This document shows, one piece after another, positions 9,796 to 18,876 of a stretch of DNA of 48,641 nucleotides. Made by a program: the position numbers and the translations under genes. Under the pieces are notes generated by a model. The model saw only the letters and a list, made by a program, of their open reading frames with translations. It was not told the origin of the DNA and ran no database searches. The stretch spans positions 1 through 48,641 of the forward strand of contig CAMHTE010000004.1 of NCBI GenBank assembly GCA_946187975.1, in the 5' to 3' direction. The stretch comes from an uncultured Bacteroidales bacterium. Its GTDB lineage: Bacteria > Bacteroidota > Bacteroidia > Bacteroidales > UBA932. Each line of letters begins with the position of its first letter. The stretch's first letter is position 1.

Positions 9796-10836
9796 TTATT
9801 TTGATATTTCGCCTTTCAAATCCTGGCCCAAAAGACGCTTTACCTGTTCATTGTCAGCGTATTTGCCCATTAGATGAAAAAGCTTGCCAAGGCCCGCTTC
9901 GGTGGTGATGTCCTTGCCGGATATCACACCCGCGGCCTTGAGGGCCTTGCCCGTGGCGTAGAGGTCCATGTCCACCTCGCCGGCATTGCATTGGGTAACG
10001 TTCAGCAATATCTTTCCCCGCCTGTCGGCTTCGCGGACTATATCGGTGAACCAGGGTTTGGAAATAGCGTTTCCAGAACCGTAGGTTTCGAGTATGACGG
10101 CGCGTATGCCATCGCCGAGGAGGATGTTGCGGGCCACCTGCTCGGTGATGCCCGGATGTATCTTGAGTATCGCCACCCGGGTGTCGAGGGCTGTACTGAT
10201 CTGTAGAGGAGCGTCCCCAGAGGGCGCTTTTCGTATTATTTCAGAACGGTAGCGTATGTTGATGCCGGCCTCTGCAAGGGGAGGGTAGTTGGGGGAGAGG
10301 AATGCATCGAACGAGGTCGCGTTGACCTTGGTCGTGCGGTTTCCTCTGAGTAACTGAGAGTTGAAATAAACGGAGACTTCGGGCACCATCGGATGCCCTT
10401 CGGCGTCCCTCGCTGCGGCCACTTCTATCGCCGATACCAGGTTCTCCTTTCCGTCCGTGCGGAGGGCGCCGACCGGAAGCTGGCTCCCGGTGAACACCAC
10501 CGGCTTTCCGAGGCCGTCGAGCATGAAACTCAGTGCCGATGCCGAATACGCCATGGTGTCGGTCCCATGAAGCACTACGAAGCCGTCATAGGCGTCATAG
10601 CGCTCCTTTATCAGCTCCGCCAGTTTGACCCAGAGCGACGGTTCCACGTCGGACGAATCTATCAGCGGATCGAAAGTGTAGGAATCGATGCGGAGGGTGA
10701 ACTTTCGGAGTTCGGGAACTTCGTCGAGTATGCCTGCGAAGTCGAAGGGCACCAGCCCTTTTCCGTCATCCTTCATCCCTATGGTGCCGCCGGTGTAAAT
10801 AATAAGAATGGCGGACTTGGTATTCTGGCCTGTCAT
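9796..10836 (-). CDS. ansA: Type I L-asparaginase
   Basis: 'ILIIYTGGTIGMKDDG' and 'FVVLHGTDTMAYSASALSFML'. Confidence 0.95.
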   Translation of the reverse strand: MTGQNTKSAILIIYTGGTIGMKDDGKGLVPFDFAGILDEVPELRKFTLRIDSYTFDPLIDSSDVEPSLWVKLAELIKERYDAYDGFVVLHGTDTMAYSASALSFMLDGLGKPVVFTGSQLPVGALRTDGKENLVSAIEVAAARDAEGHPMVPEVSVYFNSQLLRGNRTTKVNATSFDAFLSPNYPPLAEAGINIRYRSEIIRKAPSGDAPLQISTALDTRVAILKIHPGITEQVARNILLGDGIRAVILETYGSGNAISKPWFTDIVREADRRGKILLNVTQCNAGEVDMDLYATGKALKAAGVISGKDITTEAGLGKLFHLMGKYADNEQVKRLLGQDLKGEISK

Positions 10837-11600
10837 AATCTGAACAATTTTATTGCGTTAGATGTTGTGACCGCTGCGACCGTCTCCACGTCGGTTCCCT
10901 TGATCTCCGCGACCTTGGCCGCGATCAGGGGTATGTTGGCGCTTTCGTTGCGGCTGCCCCTCAGGGGAGTGGGGGCGAGGTAGGGGGCGTCGGTTTCGAG
11001 CAGTATGCATTCGAGGGGAATGCGCGTCACCGTCACCGCGAGGGAAGCGTTCCTGAAGGTTACCACACCGCCTATCCCGACGGACCATTCTCCCAGGCGG
11101 CGGAGGCGCTCAAAGGTCTCCGCGCTGCCGCTGAAGGCGTGAAGGTTCCCCCGGAGGTGCAGGTGACGGCAGTCTTCCATCACTTCGAAAAAGTCCTCGG
11201 TCGCGTCCCTGAGGTGGATATTCACCGGCAGGTTCCATTGCGAAGCCAACTCCAGCTGGATGCGGAATGCTTCCTTCTGCTGTTCGCGGTATTCAGTGGA
11301 CCAATGGTAGTCCAGCCCTATCTCCCCGACAGCTACGACCCCGCTGCGGTCATGGGTTGCAACCGCATCGAGTTCGTCCTTCCAGTCGGCTTCGACCGAG
11401 CCCGGATACAGGCCCAGCATGGGGAAAAGCACTCCTGGATTGGCTCTTGTGAGGGAGAATGCGGTTTCGCGCTCCTTCGAGTCGATGTCCGCCACGAGCA
11501 TACGTCTGACACCGGCGTTGACTGCGCGCCGTATGCATTCCTGCTCTTCTCCCCGGAAAGCCTCGTCCGCCGGATGGGTATGCGTGTCGATGAATTCCAT
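10833..11600 (-). CDS. tatD: TatD family hydrolase
   Basis: 'FIDTHTHPADEAF', 'VAVGEIGLDYHW', 'PVNIHLRDA', 'LLETDAPYLAPTPLRGSRNES'. Confidence 0.94.
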   Translation of the reverse strand: MEFIDTHTHPADEAFRGEEQECIRRAVNAGVRRMLVADIDSKERETAFSLTRANPGVLFPMLGLYPGSVEADWKDELDAVATHDRSGVVAVGEIGLDYHWSTEYREQQKEAFRIQLELASQWNLPVNIHLRDATEDFFEVMEDCRHLHLRGNLHAFSGSAETFERLRRLGEWSVGIGGVVTFRNASLAVTVTRIPLECILLETDAPYLAPTPLRGSRNESANIPLIAAKVAEIKGTDVETVAAVTTSNAIKLFRL

Positions 11601-11612
11601 CGGAGGACAAAG

Positions 11613-12782
11613 TTAACTATTTTTGGGATTGATGGTGCAGCGTCCGAGCAGGTCCGTAGTGATGAATCCGTCGCTTTCCAGGATGCCGATGAGGCGCAGG
11701 ACCTCCCCTCTGGGTTTTCCGCTGAGGGTGCACAGTTCTTCCGTGTCCGCACCCCTGTGCCTCCTTATCAGCGATGCAAGCGATGCTATGGCGTCGCGTT
11801 CGGTCCGGTCGGCCAGTGCGGAATAATAGGAAGATACGCACGAATCGAAGGTCTTCACCCCTCCGGCGGTAATGCGCCCGAGGCCCAGTTGGCGCCCCAG
11901 GAGGCTTATGTCGGTGATGGGTTCGGCCAGTTTTTCCGCCAGGAGCAGGTTGCACCCGGCCGAACGGACGTCGTCGATGCGCCCGGGCAGTACAAGCACG
12001 TCCCGTCCGTAACCGCATGCCAGCCTGCAGGTCAGCAGTCCGCCCCCTTTAATCCGTGATTCCACCAGTATCGTGGCGCCGCTCAGTCCCGCTATGATGC
12101 GGTTGCGCCGAAGGAAGGTGAATGCCGCGGCTCCCGTGCCCGGAGGATAGTCGGTGACCAGGGCGGAACCGGGGGTTGAGGCAATCCTTTCCGCTGCTTC
12201 CCTGTGCCTTGCGGGATATATGTCGTCGATACCCACGGGCAGCACCGCAATCGTAGGTAGTCCGTATTCAAGAGCGCTGAGATGGGCCCGGATATCCACT
12301 CCGAAGGCAAGTCCGCTGACTATGGCGGGTCGTTCCGGAGTCCTTGCGAGATGCTGTACTATGCGTGCGGTCCATTCCCTGCCATAGGGAGAGATGTCCC
12401 TCGTGCCCACCACCGCCACGGCCCGTTTTCCGGAAAAGATTTTCTCCGGAGGGTCCGAACTTCTGACATACAGCCCCGCCGGAGGATCTTCGCAGGCCTT
12501 GAGCATTTCGGGATAGGATTTGTCGGTAATGGGAACGAAGCGGCAACCGTCGCGTTCCAGACGTTCCAGTTCTTCCGCGGCCTCGTCCAGGGCCTGTCGG
12601 GAGATGCTGCCCGCATAGCGCCACGCGGGTCCAGTCAGGCGTTCCAGCTCGCTGGCCGGAAGATCGAAGACGGCCCTGGCCGACCCCAGGGTCCGGATAA
12701 AGCCGAGCGCATAACGGGGCTCGTAACCAAAGATGCGGTTGAGGGCGCAGGCGGCCGTTTTTTCTGCAATGAAGTTTTCCAT
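11613..12782 (-). CDS. dprA: DNA-processing protein DprA
   Basis: 'AVAVVGTRDISPYG', 'AIVSGLAFGVDIRAH', 'IIAGLSGATILVE', C-terminal winged-helix-like region. Confidence 0.95.
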   Translation of the reverse strand: MENFIAEKTAACALNRIFGYEPRYALGFIRTLGSARAVFDLPASELERLTGPAWRYAGSISRQALDEAAEELERLERDGCRFVPITDKSYPEMLKACEDPPAGLYVRSSDPPEKIFSGKRAVAVVGTRDISPYGREWTARIVQHLARTPERPAIVSGLAFGVDIRAHLSALEYGLPTIAVLPVGIDDIYPARHREAAERIASTPGSALVTDYPPGTGAAAFTFLRRNRIIAGLSGATILVESRIKGGGLLTCRLACGYGRDVLVLPGRIDDVRSAGCNLLLAEKLAEPITDISLLGRQLGLGRITAGGVKTFDSCVSSYYSALADRTERDAIASLASLIRRHRGADTEELCTLSGKPRGEVLRLIGILESDGFITTDLLGRCTINPKNS

Positions 12783-12931
12783 GGCCGCAATGTACGCAGA
12801 AGTTCCGGATTTTTGCGGGTAGGATATGTGGTCCCGTTTTGTTTTCTTTTGTTTTCGAAAAAAATAATTTTGTTTGCAAATGTCATCGAAATTTCCGAAA
12901 ATTGTGGAACAAGCGAAACAATTCGAAAAAT

Positions 12932-14167
12932 ATGGATAAACGTTTTTTACTGTCCTTCGCGGCTTTGATGATGCTTGCCCTTGGATCCTGCTCCAAGGAT
13001 AACGCGGAAAAGCCCGGCGGAGGCGACCAGGATTCAGTCGTGTCCAACGTCATTCCGGCGCAGCAGTCAAAGTATTACATGACGGCGGCGGAGGACCTCT
13101 CGGGCAAGACCTCCGACAAGATCGCAGGAATCAAGGTGCTTCTCAGCGACAGCAAGTACTACGCAATCGGCGAGAGGGTCCTTTCGGTGACCTTCGATGC
13201 AGACAAGGACATCGTCGGTACTTACAAGGACGGTGTGCTTACCGAAGCCGGTAAGTCCGTCAAGGTCGTATGGGCATCCGATGATCCGGTAAACCGTCCG
13301 GCCGTTCAGCACGCTCCGGCCGCCGGTGAGTTCGGCATACTCTGCGCCCCCGGCGACTATACCGGAAAGTTTACGGTAGTGACGTCCCGTTACACCTACA
13401 CTTTCTCCGGTAAGACCGTGAAGGCGAAAGCCGGCGAAACTGTTTCCGTGACCCTGGACTTCGCCGCCCCCGACGTACAGCCCACCCGCAAGGTAGGCGT
13501 GATGGGCGACTCCATTTCCACTTTCCAGGGCATGCTCGTAAGCGACGAGTTCTCGGCTTTCTACCCCGGCAGCGATCCCAACTGCAAGGCCACCGACGCG
13601 GCGACTCTCGCCAAGGCGGTGAACGTCAAGGAAAGGACCTGGTGGCATATGGTCATATACGACAAGATGAAGCACGGCGTCCTCGATGTCAACAATTCCT
13701 GGTCCGGCACGCGCGTGGTCCACGAAATGAAGACCGGCAAGAGCGGCAAGTCCATCGACGCTGGTTTTGTGGACCGTGTGGACCTGTTCAAGGATCCCGA
13801 TATCATCCTTCTTCACGGAGGGCGTAACGATGTCGTTCATTCTTCTCCCATAGGCAGCGATTTCGGCTGGGACCTTCCCATAGGCGAACTTGATGTCTAC
13901 AGCTATCAGACCGCATTCGTGCTGCTCATCAAGATGCTGCAGAACCGTTACGAAGGTGTTCAGATCATCATGATCCTGGGCGACATGCTCTACGAACCCT
14001 ATCTCACTCCCGCCAAGGAAGTTGCCGAGCATTTCAATCTACCTTACGTCGACTTCTCCAAGGACAAGAGCAAGATTGAGAAGTGCAGCGGAAGCCACCC
14101 GACTTATCAGGGCTTCCAGTTCATGGTCAACAAGATTTACGAGACCTGTGCAGATTATCTACCGTAA
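12932..14167 (+). CDS. SGNH/GDSL-like hydrolase lipoprotein
   Basis: ATG at 12932 gives lipoprotein signal 'MDKRFLLSFAALMMLALGSCSK'; 'GVMGDSISTFQG' and 'LLHGGRNDV' match SGNH blocks I and III. Confidence 0.82.
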   Translation: MDKRFLLSFAALMMLALGSCSKDNAEKPGGGDQDSVVSNVIPAQQSKYYMTAAEDLSGKTSDKIAGIKVLLSDSKYYAIGERVLSVTFDADKDIVGTYKDGVLTEAGKSVKVVWASDDPVNRPAVQHAPAAGEFGILCAPGDYTGKFTVVTSRYTYTFSGKTVKAKAGETVSVTLDFAAPDVQPTRKVGVMGDSISTFQGMLVSDEFSAFYPGSDPNCKATDAATLAKAVNVKERTWWHMVIYDKMKHGVLDVNNSWSGTRVVHEMKTGKSGKSIDAGFVDRVDLFKDPDIILLHGGRNDVVHSSPIGSDFGWDLPIGELDVYSYQTAFVLLIKMLQNRYEGVQIIMILGDMLYEPYLTPAKEVAEHFNLPYVDFSKDKSKIEKCSGSHPTYQGFQFMVNKIYETCADYLP

Positions 14168-14172
14168 GAATT

Positions 14173-16596
14173 ATGAAAAAGTACATTATAATGATTGCTG
14201 CGGCCGTACTTATGGCCGCCTGCGGTAAGGATTCGGATTCCGGATCCGGATCCGGTAAGCCGTCCGGCAGCGGACACAAGCCCGGGGACGAAGTAACTAT
14301 TACGGCTACCCTGCCCGTGCTGGAGCAGAGGGACACGAAGGGTACGGTCGAAGCCATGGTCAGCGGAGGGCTCAAACCCTGCTGGTCAAATGACGACCAT
14401 CTTATAATAGGAGGGGAGACCTTCTCCGTGGAATCTATCAATGGATCCAAGGCCACCCTTAAGGGAAAGTATCCCGAAGGAGACAGTTTCGACATCGTTT
14501 ACGAGGGCGCCGCTTCCGATTCCTTCGTCCAAAAGGCCAACGGAGACTGCAGCCATATCCGTTACACGGCTACTCTGAAGGGTGTCAACGACTGTTCCGA
14601 CATAGAGTTTACCCATGCCTGGGCCGGTGTTCACGGCGGAAGCCTTACCCAGTCCGGTTGCCTGTGCCTGGTGCTTAACCTTCCCAATTCCGCTTCCAAC
14701 ATCGCATCCGTTACCTTTGCCAACGGCGAGGAAGAGGGAATGACGCTTTCCTTCGAAAACGGCAGCGTCAGTAAGAATCAGTACGTCGCCTATATCAACT
14801 GCGACGAAATCGTCCTGTCGGCCGACAAAAACGTGACGATTACTGTGGAGGCGGTTTCAGGTGAGAAATACCTGATAACCTATACCCCCGGTCCCCAGAC
14901 CCTGTACACAGGCTATCTGAACTGCATCTTAACATCCCCCACCCTCTGGCTCAGCGAGCTTTCGGGTAAGGGAAGCGAGTCCGATCCTTACATAATCACC
15001 AATGCCGACGAATTCAACGGCATGCACTCGACTCTCGTTGCCAATGCCCGTACTTACTACCGCCTTGCCAACGATATCGACGTGTCCGGAATAGTTGACT
15101 GGGTTCCCGTGAACCTCAATGCGGATCCTTACGGAATTATGTTCGACGGCGGCAACCACACCATTTCGAACTTCAAGTGCACCAGCTCAGACCGTGCCAG
15201 TATGTTCGGAGTGCTGTACGGGGAAGTCAAGGACCTTAACATCGCCAATTCCCAGATCATCACCTCCGGAGATACTCCTTGTGGAACCGTGGCGGCATGG
15301 GCCGGTAACGGCGACCAGCAGCCCGGCAAGATAGAGAACGTTCATGTGACTAACGGAAAGGTGTCCAATTCGGGTACCGGTGCATTTATCGGCGGCATAG
15401 CCGCACGTGCAAGTTACGGAACCATAGTCAACTGCTCGTTCGACGGTACTGTCGAAAGGACTTCCACGACCGCTTTCACCACCTCTTATTATCCCCTCGG
15501 CGGTATAATCGGACACGCCGGAGAGCATGTAGCGTTAAGCAATTGCTCTTCGTCCGGAACCATTACCGCCAAGAGCGGACGAGCGGTGGGCGGCATACTC
15601 GGATATTGCATCCTCAATATGGATATAGCCGACTGCAGCAGCTCCATGAACATCACTTCGCGTGACGACGTGGTCGGCGGTATAGCGGGTTATTATGGCA
15701 ACGGCAACTTCACCGGATGTTCCGCTACGGGCGACATCGAGGTTACTACTGGATATGCCAGCACCATCACCTATGCCTTTATAGGCGGAATGCTCGGAAC
15801 CACGGTGGGCGACGTCAATATGTCGAACTGCCATTACAGCGGCAACATCACTGCCAACGGAGCAGTCGTGGGCGGCCTCATGGGTCGTTGCGCCACCGAT
15901 GCCGATGCAGGTGACGGTGCCACGCTGTCGCAGTGCTGGGCATCCGGCAAGATTACTGGCACGTCCCTGTGCCACTATGCGGGAGGCCTTGTTGGTATGT
16001 GCAAGAACGGCGGACTTACCATGTCCGACTGCTATGCCATGGTGGATATCGATTCTGCTGGTTACCACACGGGAGGCCTGGTCGGCGATGCCCCTAAGAA
16101 CTCGACCATAAGGAACTGCTACGCAACTGGTTCCTTGAAGGCTTATTACGCCATCGGCGGTCTTCTCGGCCGTGCCTACGGATTAGGCAATTCCAAGGGC
16201 GATCCCTCCACCAACGTCAATTCGACGGTGGAAAACTGCATAGCGTTCAATCCTTCGATCAAGACCACGGCCGCAGCCAAGATCAACGCGACCAAGACTT
16301 ATAGCGGCGGTGCGATCATTGGCTTCTCGTCGTATCCCAACACGCTGAAGAACTGCTGGCGCAAAGCTTCCTTGGAGTTCGATTATTTCGCTGATTCGGA
16401 ACTCAACGCCCTTTGCGACCATGCCGACAGTTCTCCTTCGTCACCCCTGACGCAGCCCTGGTCCGGTTATAAGTGGCTCAGCCCTTACCATGGCAAGGCT
16501 GCCGCACCGGAAGCTACGGTGTCTTCCATCGCCCAGACGCTGGGATGGTCAAGCACCATCTGGGACTTCAGCGGGGACCTTCCCAAGTTCAAATAG
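14173..16596 (+). CDS. Lipoprotein with fimbrillin-like N-terminal region and GLUG-motif repeats
   Basis: ATG at 14173: 'MKKYIIMIAAAVLMAACGKDSD'; repeated 'GGIAGYYGNGNFTGCSATGDI', 'AGGLVGMCKNGGLTMSDCYAMVDI', 'TGGLVGDAPKNSTIRNCYATGSL'. Confidence 0.85.
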   Translation: MKKYIIMIAAAVLMAACGKDSDSGSGSGKPSGSGHKPGDEVTITATLPVLEQRDTKGTVEAMVSGGLKPCWSNDDHLIIGGETFSVESINGSKATLKGKYPEGDSFDIVYEGAASDSFVQKANGDCSHIRYTATLKGVNDCSDIEFTHAWAGVHGGSLTQSGCLCLVLNLPNSASNIASVTFANGEEEGMTLSFENGSVSKNQYVAYINCDEIVLSADKNVTITVEAVSGEKYLITYTPGPQTLYTGYLNCILTSPTLWLSELSGKGSESDPYIITNADEFNGMHSTLVANARTYYRLANDIDVSGIVDWVPVNLNADPYGIMFDGGNHTISNFKCTSSDRASMFGVLYGEVKDLNIANSQIITSGDTPCGTVAAWAGNGDQQPGKIENVHVTNGKVSNSGTGAFIGGIAARASYGTIVNCSFDGTVERTSTTAFTTSYYPLGGIIGHAGEHVALSNCSSSGTITAKSGRAVGGILGYCILNMDIADCSSSMNITSRDDVVGGIAGYYGNGNFTGCSATGDIEVTTGYASTITYAFIGGMLGTTVGDVNMSNCHYSGNITANGAVVGGLMGRCATDADAGDGATLSQCWASGKITGTSLCHYAGGLVGMCKNGGLTMSDCYAMVDIDSAGYHTGGLVGDAPKNSTIRNCYATGSLKAYYAIGGLLGRAYGLGNSKGDPSTNVNSTVENCIAFNPSIKTTAAAKINATKTYSGGAIIGFSSYPNTLKNCWRKASLEFDYFADSELNALCDHADSSPSSPLTQPWSGYKWLSPYHGKAAAPEATVSSIAQTLGWSSTIWDFSGDLPKFK

Positions 16597-16616
16597 TTTA
16601 TTTGGAAGATAAAAAG

Positions 16617-16646
16617 AAGCAGCCGGGCATTTCCGCCCGGCTGCTT
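16617..16646. terminator. Bidirectional intrinsic terminator between the GLUG lipoprotein and queA
   Basis: aagcagccgggc-atttcc-gcccggctgctt perfect 12-bp stem between convergent genes. Confidence 0.85.
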
Positions 16647-16665
16647 TGTTCTTTGTCGACGACCT

Positions 16666-17718
16666 TTAATCTATAATCAGAAGGGCGTCGCCGTAGGGGC
16701 CGAAGCGATAGTCGCTTTCGAGAGCGACGCGGTAGGCCTCCATTACATTCTTGAATCCTCCGAAAGCGGCCTCGCACATCAGCATGGTCGATTCCGGCCT
16801 GTGGAAATTGGATACGAATGCATCCGCCACGGCGAAGTCGTACGGGGGGAAGATGAACTTGTTTGTCCACATGTCCGTAGGCTTGACTTCTCCGGAAGTG
16901 GTGACATAGCTTTCGAGAGCCCTGGCAACGGTTACTCCGACGGCAAGGACCTTATGTCCGGCCCTGTGGGCGGCATTAATCTTTTCGGCTGCCTCTTCGG
17001 AAATAATCATGCGTTCTCCGTCCATGCGGTGCTTCGACAGGTCCTCCACGTCCACGCGGCGGAAGTGCCCTATGCCCATGTGTACGGTTATGAAGGTCTT
17101 GTCGATGTCGCTCAGGATCATGCGGTTGAACAGCTCGCGGCTGAAGTGCATGCCGGCGGCGGGGGCAGATACGGCACCCTCGTGGGCGGCAAAGATGGTC
17201 TGGAAATTCTCCACATCGTCCTCGTCGGGGTTTTCCTTCACCCATTCGGGCACTGGAGTACGTCCGAGGCCGAAGAGGGCCTTCTTGAACTCGTCGTACG
17301 GTCCGTCGTAGAGGAAGCGCAGGGTCCTGCCGCGGGAGGTGGTGTTGTCGATAACCTCGGCCACCATGCTCTCGTCTTCACCGAAGTACAGTTTGTTGCC
17401 TATGCGGATCTTGCGGGCCGGCTCAACTATGACGTCCCAGAGCTTCTGCTCGCGGTTGAGTTCCCTCAGAAGGAAAACGGTGATGTCCGCTCCGGTCTTT
17501 TCCTTTTTACCGAGAAGCTTGGCGGGGAAGACCTTGGAATCGTTGAGGACGAAGAGGTCGCCCTTTCCGAAGTACTCTATTATCTCTTTGAAAATCCTGT
17601 GCTCGATCTGCCCGGTTTTCCTGTGAAGCACCATAAGCTTGCACTCATCCCTCCAGCGGGTGGGTGCGGTTGCCATTTTTTCCTGGGGAAGATCGAAGTT
17701 GAATTGTGACAGTTTCAT
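16666..17718 (-). CDS. queA: S-adenosylmethionine:tRNA ribosyltransferase-isomerase
   Basis: 'MKLSQFNFDLPQEKMATAP', 'DLFVLNDSKVFPAKLLG', 'SAPAAGMHFSRELF', 'VSNFHRPESTMLMCEAAFGG'. Start moved from 17772 to 17718. Confidence 0.95.
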   Translation of the reverse strand: MKLSQFNFDLPQEKMATAPTRWRDECKLMVLHRKTGQIEHRIFKEIIEYFGKGDLFVLNDSKVFPAKLLGKKEKTGADITVFLLRELNREQKLWDVIVEPARKIRIGNKLYFGEDESMVAEVIDNTTSRGRTLRFLYDGPYDEFKKALFGLGRTPVPEWVKENPDEDDVENFQTIFAAHEGAVSAPAAGMHFSRELFNRMILSDIDKTFITVHMGIGHFRRVDVEDLSKHRMDGERMIISEEAAEKINAAHRAGHKVLAVGVTVARALESYVTTSGEVKPTDMWTNKFIFPPYDFAVADAFVSNFHRPESTMLMCEAAFGGFKNVMEAYRVALESDYRFGPYGDALLIID

Positions 17719-17768
17719 ATCAGCCGAATTGAATACTTTTATTATACGGCGGAAACTGCCCGGAAGTT

Positions 17769-18377
17769 TCACCTGGCCTCGCGAAATACTTCCTGAATCG
17801 AAGGGAAAGTGTTTTTAAGGAAAGGAGGAAGGCTCGATTTGGCCACCCAGGCGGCCTTGCTGATGTCTTCCTCGCGCTGCGGGGTAAGGTCCACGGGGTC
17901 GGTATAGAGCATGTTGTACCACCAGGTATGCTTGAGATGCCAGATCCCGTCGCGCAGGTAGCAGTGGTCGGTTATGCAGATGAGGTCGCCGGCCTCGAGT
18001 TTATCCACTCCGGTTTCTTCCATCACCTCGCGCAGAGCCGTAGTGCGTATGTCCTCGCCGTCCTCCTGATGCCCTTTGGGGAGGTCCCAGAGGCCGTTCC
18101 GTTTAATCAGGAGATAGTCTCCGCGGCGGTTGCTCACCAGCCCTCCGGCGGCGTTCACTTCCTTGAACTCGGCGCAGAGGCGGTGGTAAACCTTGTCGGT
18201 GTTGCGTGCCGGGATATAGAGGCGGCTGAGTTCCTTCGAGGCTTCGAACATCAGCACGAGGGTGTGGATGTCGATCTTCTCGCCGATGTGGAATTCAACG
18301 GCGTTGGGGTCGGCCAGAGCCTGATCCTCGGGCTCGCAGATGATGATGCAGCGTTTCTCGAAATATATCCTGTGCAT
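17769..18377 (-). CDS. NUDIX hydrolase
   Basis: Nudix box 'GHQEDGEDIRTTALREVMEETGV'; ATG at 18377. Confidence 0.9.
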   Translation of the reverse strand: MHRIYFEKRCIIICEPEDQALADPNAVEFHIGEKIDIHTLVLMFEASKELSRLYIPARNTDKVYHRLCAEFKEVNAAGGLVSNRRGDYLLIKRNGLWDLPKGHQEDGEDIRTTALREVMEETGVDKLEAGDLICITDHCYLRDGIWHLKHTWWYNMLYTDPVDLTPQREEDISKAAWVAKSSLPPFLKNTFPSIQEVFREAR

Positions 18378-18388
18378 ACAAAAATTGC

Positions 18389-18396
18389 TATCTTTG
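18389..18396 (+). promoter_or_regulatory. Candidate -7 box for the SRPBCC-like/RsmF-like genes
   Basis: TATCTTTG, 36 nt before the ATG at 18433. Confidence 0.5.
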
Positions 18397-18432
18397 CGGT
18401 GGCAAAAGTGCAAATTTAACAAAAAACCGTTT

Positions 18433-18876
18433 ATGGCCGCACATTTCGACAGCAAACACGGCACGGTGTCTCGCCCCCGCGAAGAACTCTACATGGCCTT
18501 TACCGACCTCCGCAACTTCGTGAACATGCTTCCCGAAGAACGCAAGCAGGGTGTCACGGCCACCTACGACAGCATAAGCGCTACGGTCCAGGGCTTCACG
18601 ATGGGAGTGAAGGTTACCCGTCGCGAACCTTATTCATATATGGAGCTCCAGGACGACGGCGCGCCCTTCAAGTTCACGGTCGGAATCCATTTCGACGCGG
18701 CGTCCGACCCGTTCAAGACCGACTTCCATATCGAGCTTGACGCCGATCTCAATGTAATGATGAAAATGATGCTCGGGAGCAAGCTGAAGGAGGCTCTCGA
18801 CAAGATAGTTGATTCGCTCGTTGACGTGTCCGAAGGCAGGATGCCCGAAGGATTTCCGGCGGATATGAAGATGTGA
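18433..18876 (+). CDS. SRPBCC/polyketide cyclase-like protein
   Basis: 147 aa starting 'MAAHFDSKHGTVSRPREELYMAFTDLRNFVNMLPEE', SRPBCC-like layout. Confidence 0.65.
   Translation: MAAHFDSKHGTVSRPREELYMAFTDLRNFVNMLPEERKQGVTATYDSISATVQGFTMGVKVTRREPYSYMELQDDGAPFKFTVGIHFDAASDPFKTDFHIELDADLNVMMKMMLGSKLKEALDKIVDSLVDVSEGRMPEGFPADMKM

Noticed and set aside
12282-12968. 228-aa plus-strand ORF ending beyond the SGNH start
   Set aside because: Mostly antisense to dprA; ends out of frame with the lipoprotein.
13067-14032. 321-aa minus-strand ORF
   Set aside because: Antisense to the SGNH lipoprotein, whose start, signal peptide and motifs are clear.
14227-14275. Short gattccggatccggatccgg repeat at the N-terminus of the GLUG lipoprotein
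   Set aside because: Encodes a short Ser/Gly linker after the lipid-attachment Cys; too short to call a meaningful tandem repeat.
16801-17709. 302-aa plus-strand ORF
   Set aside because: Antisense to queA, which has strong motif support.
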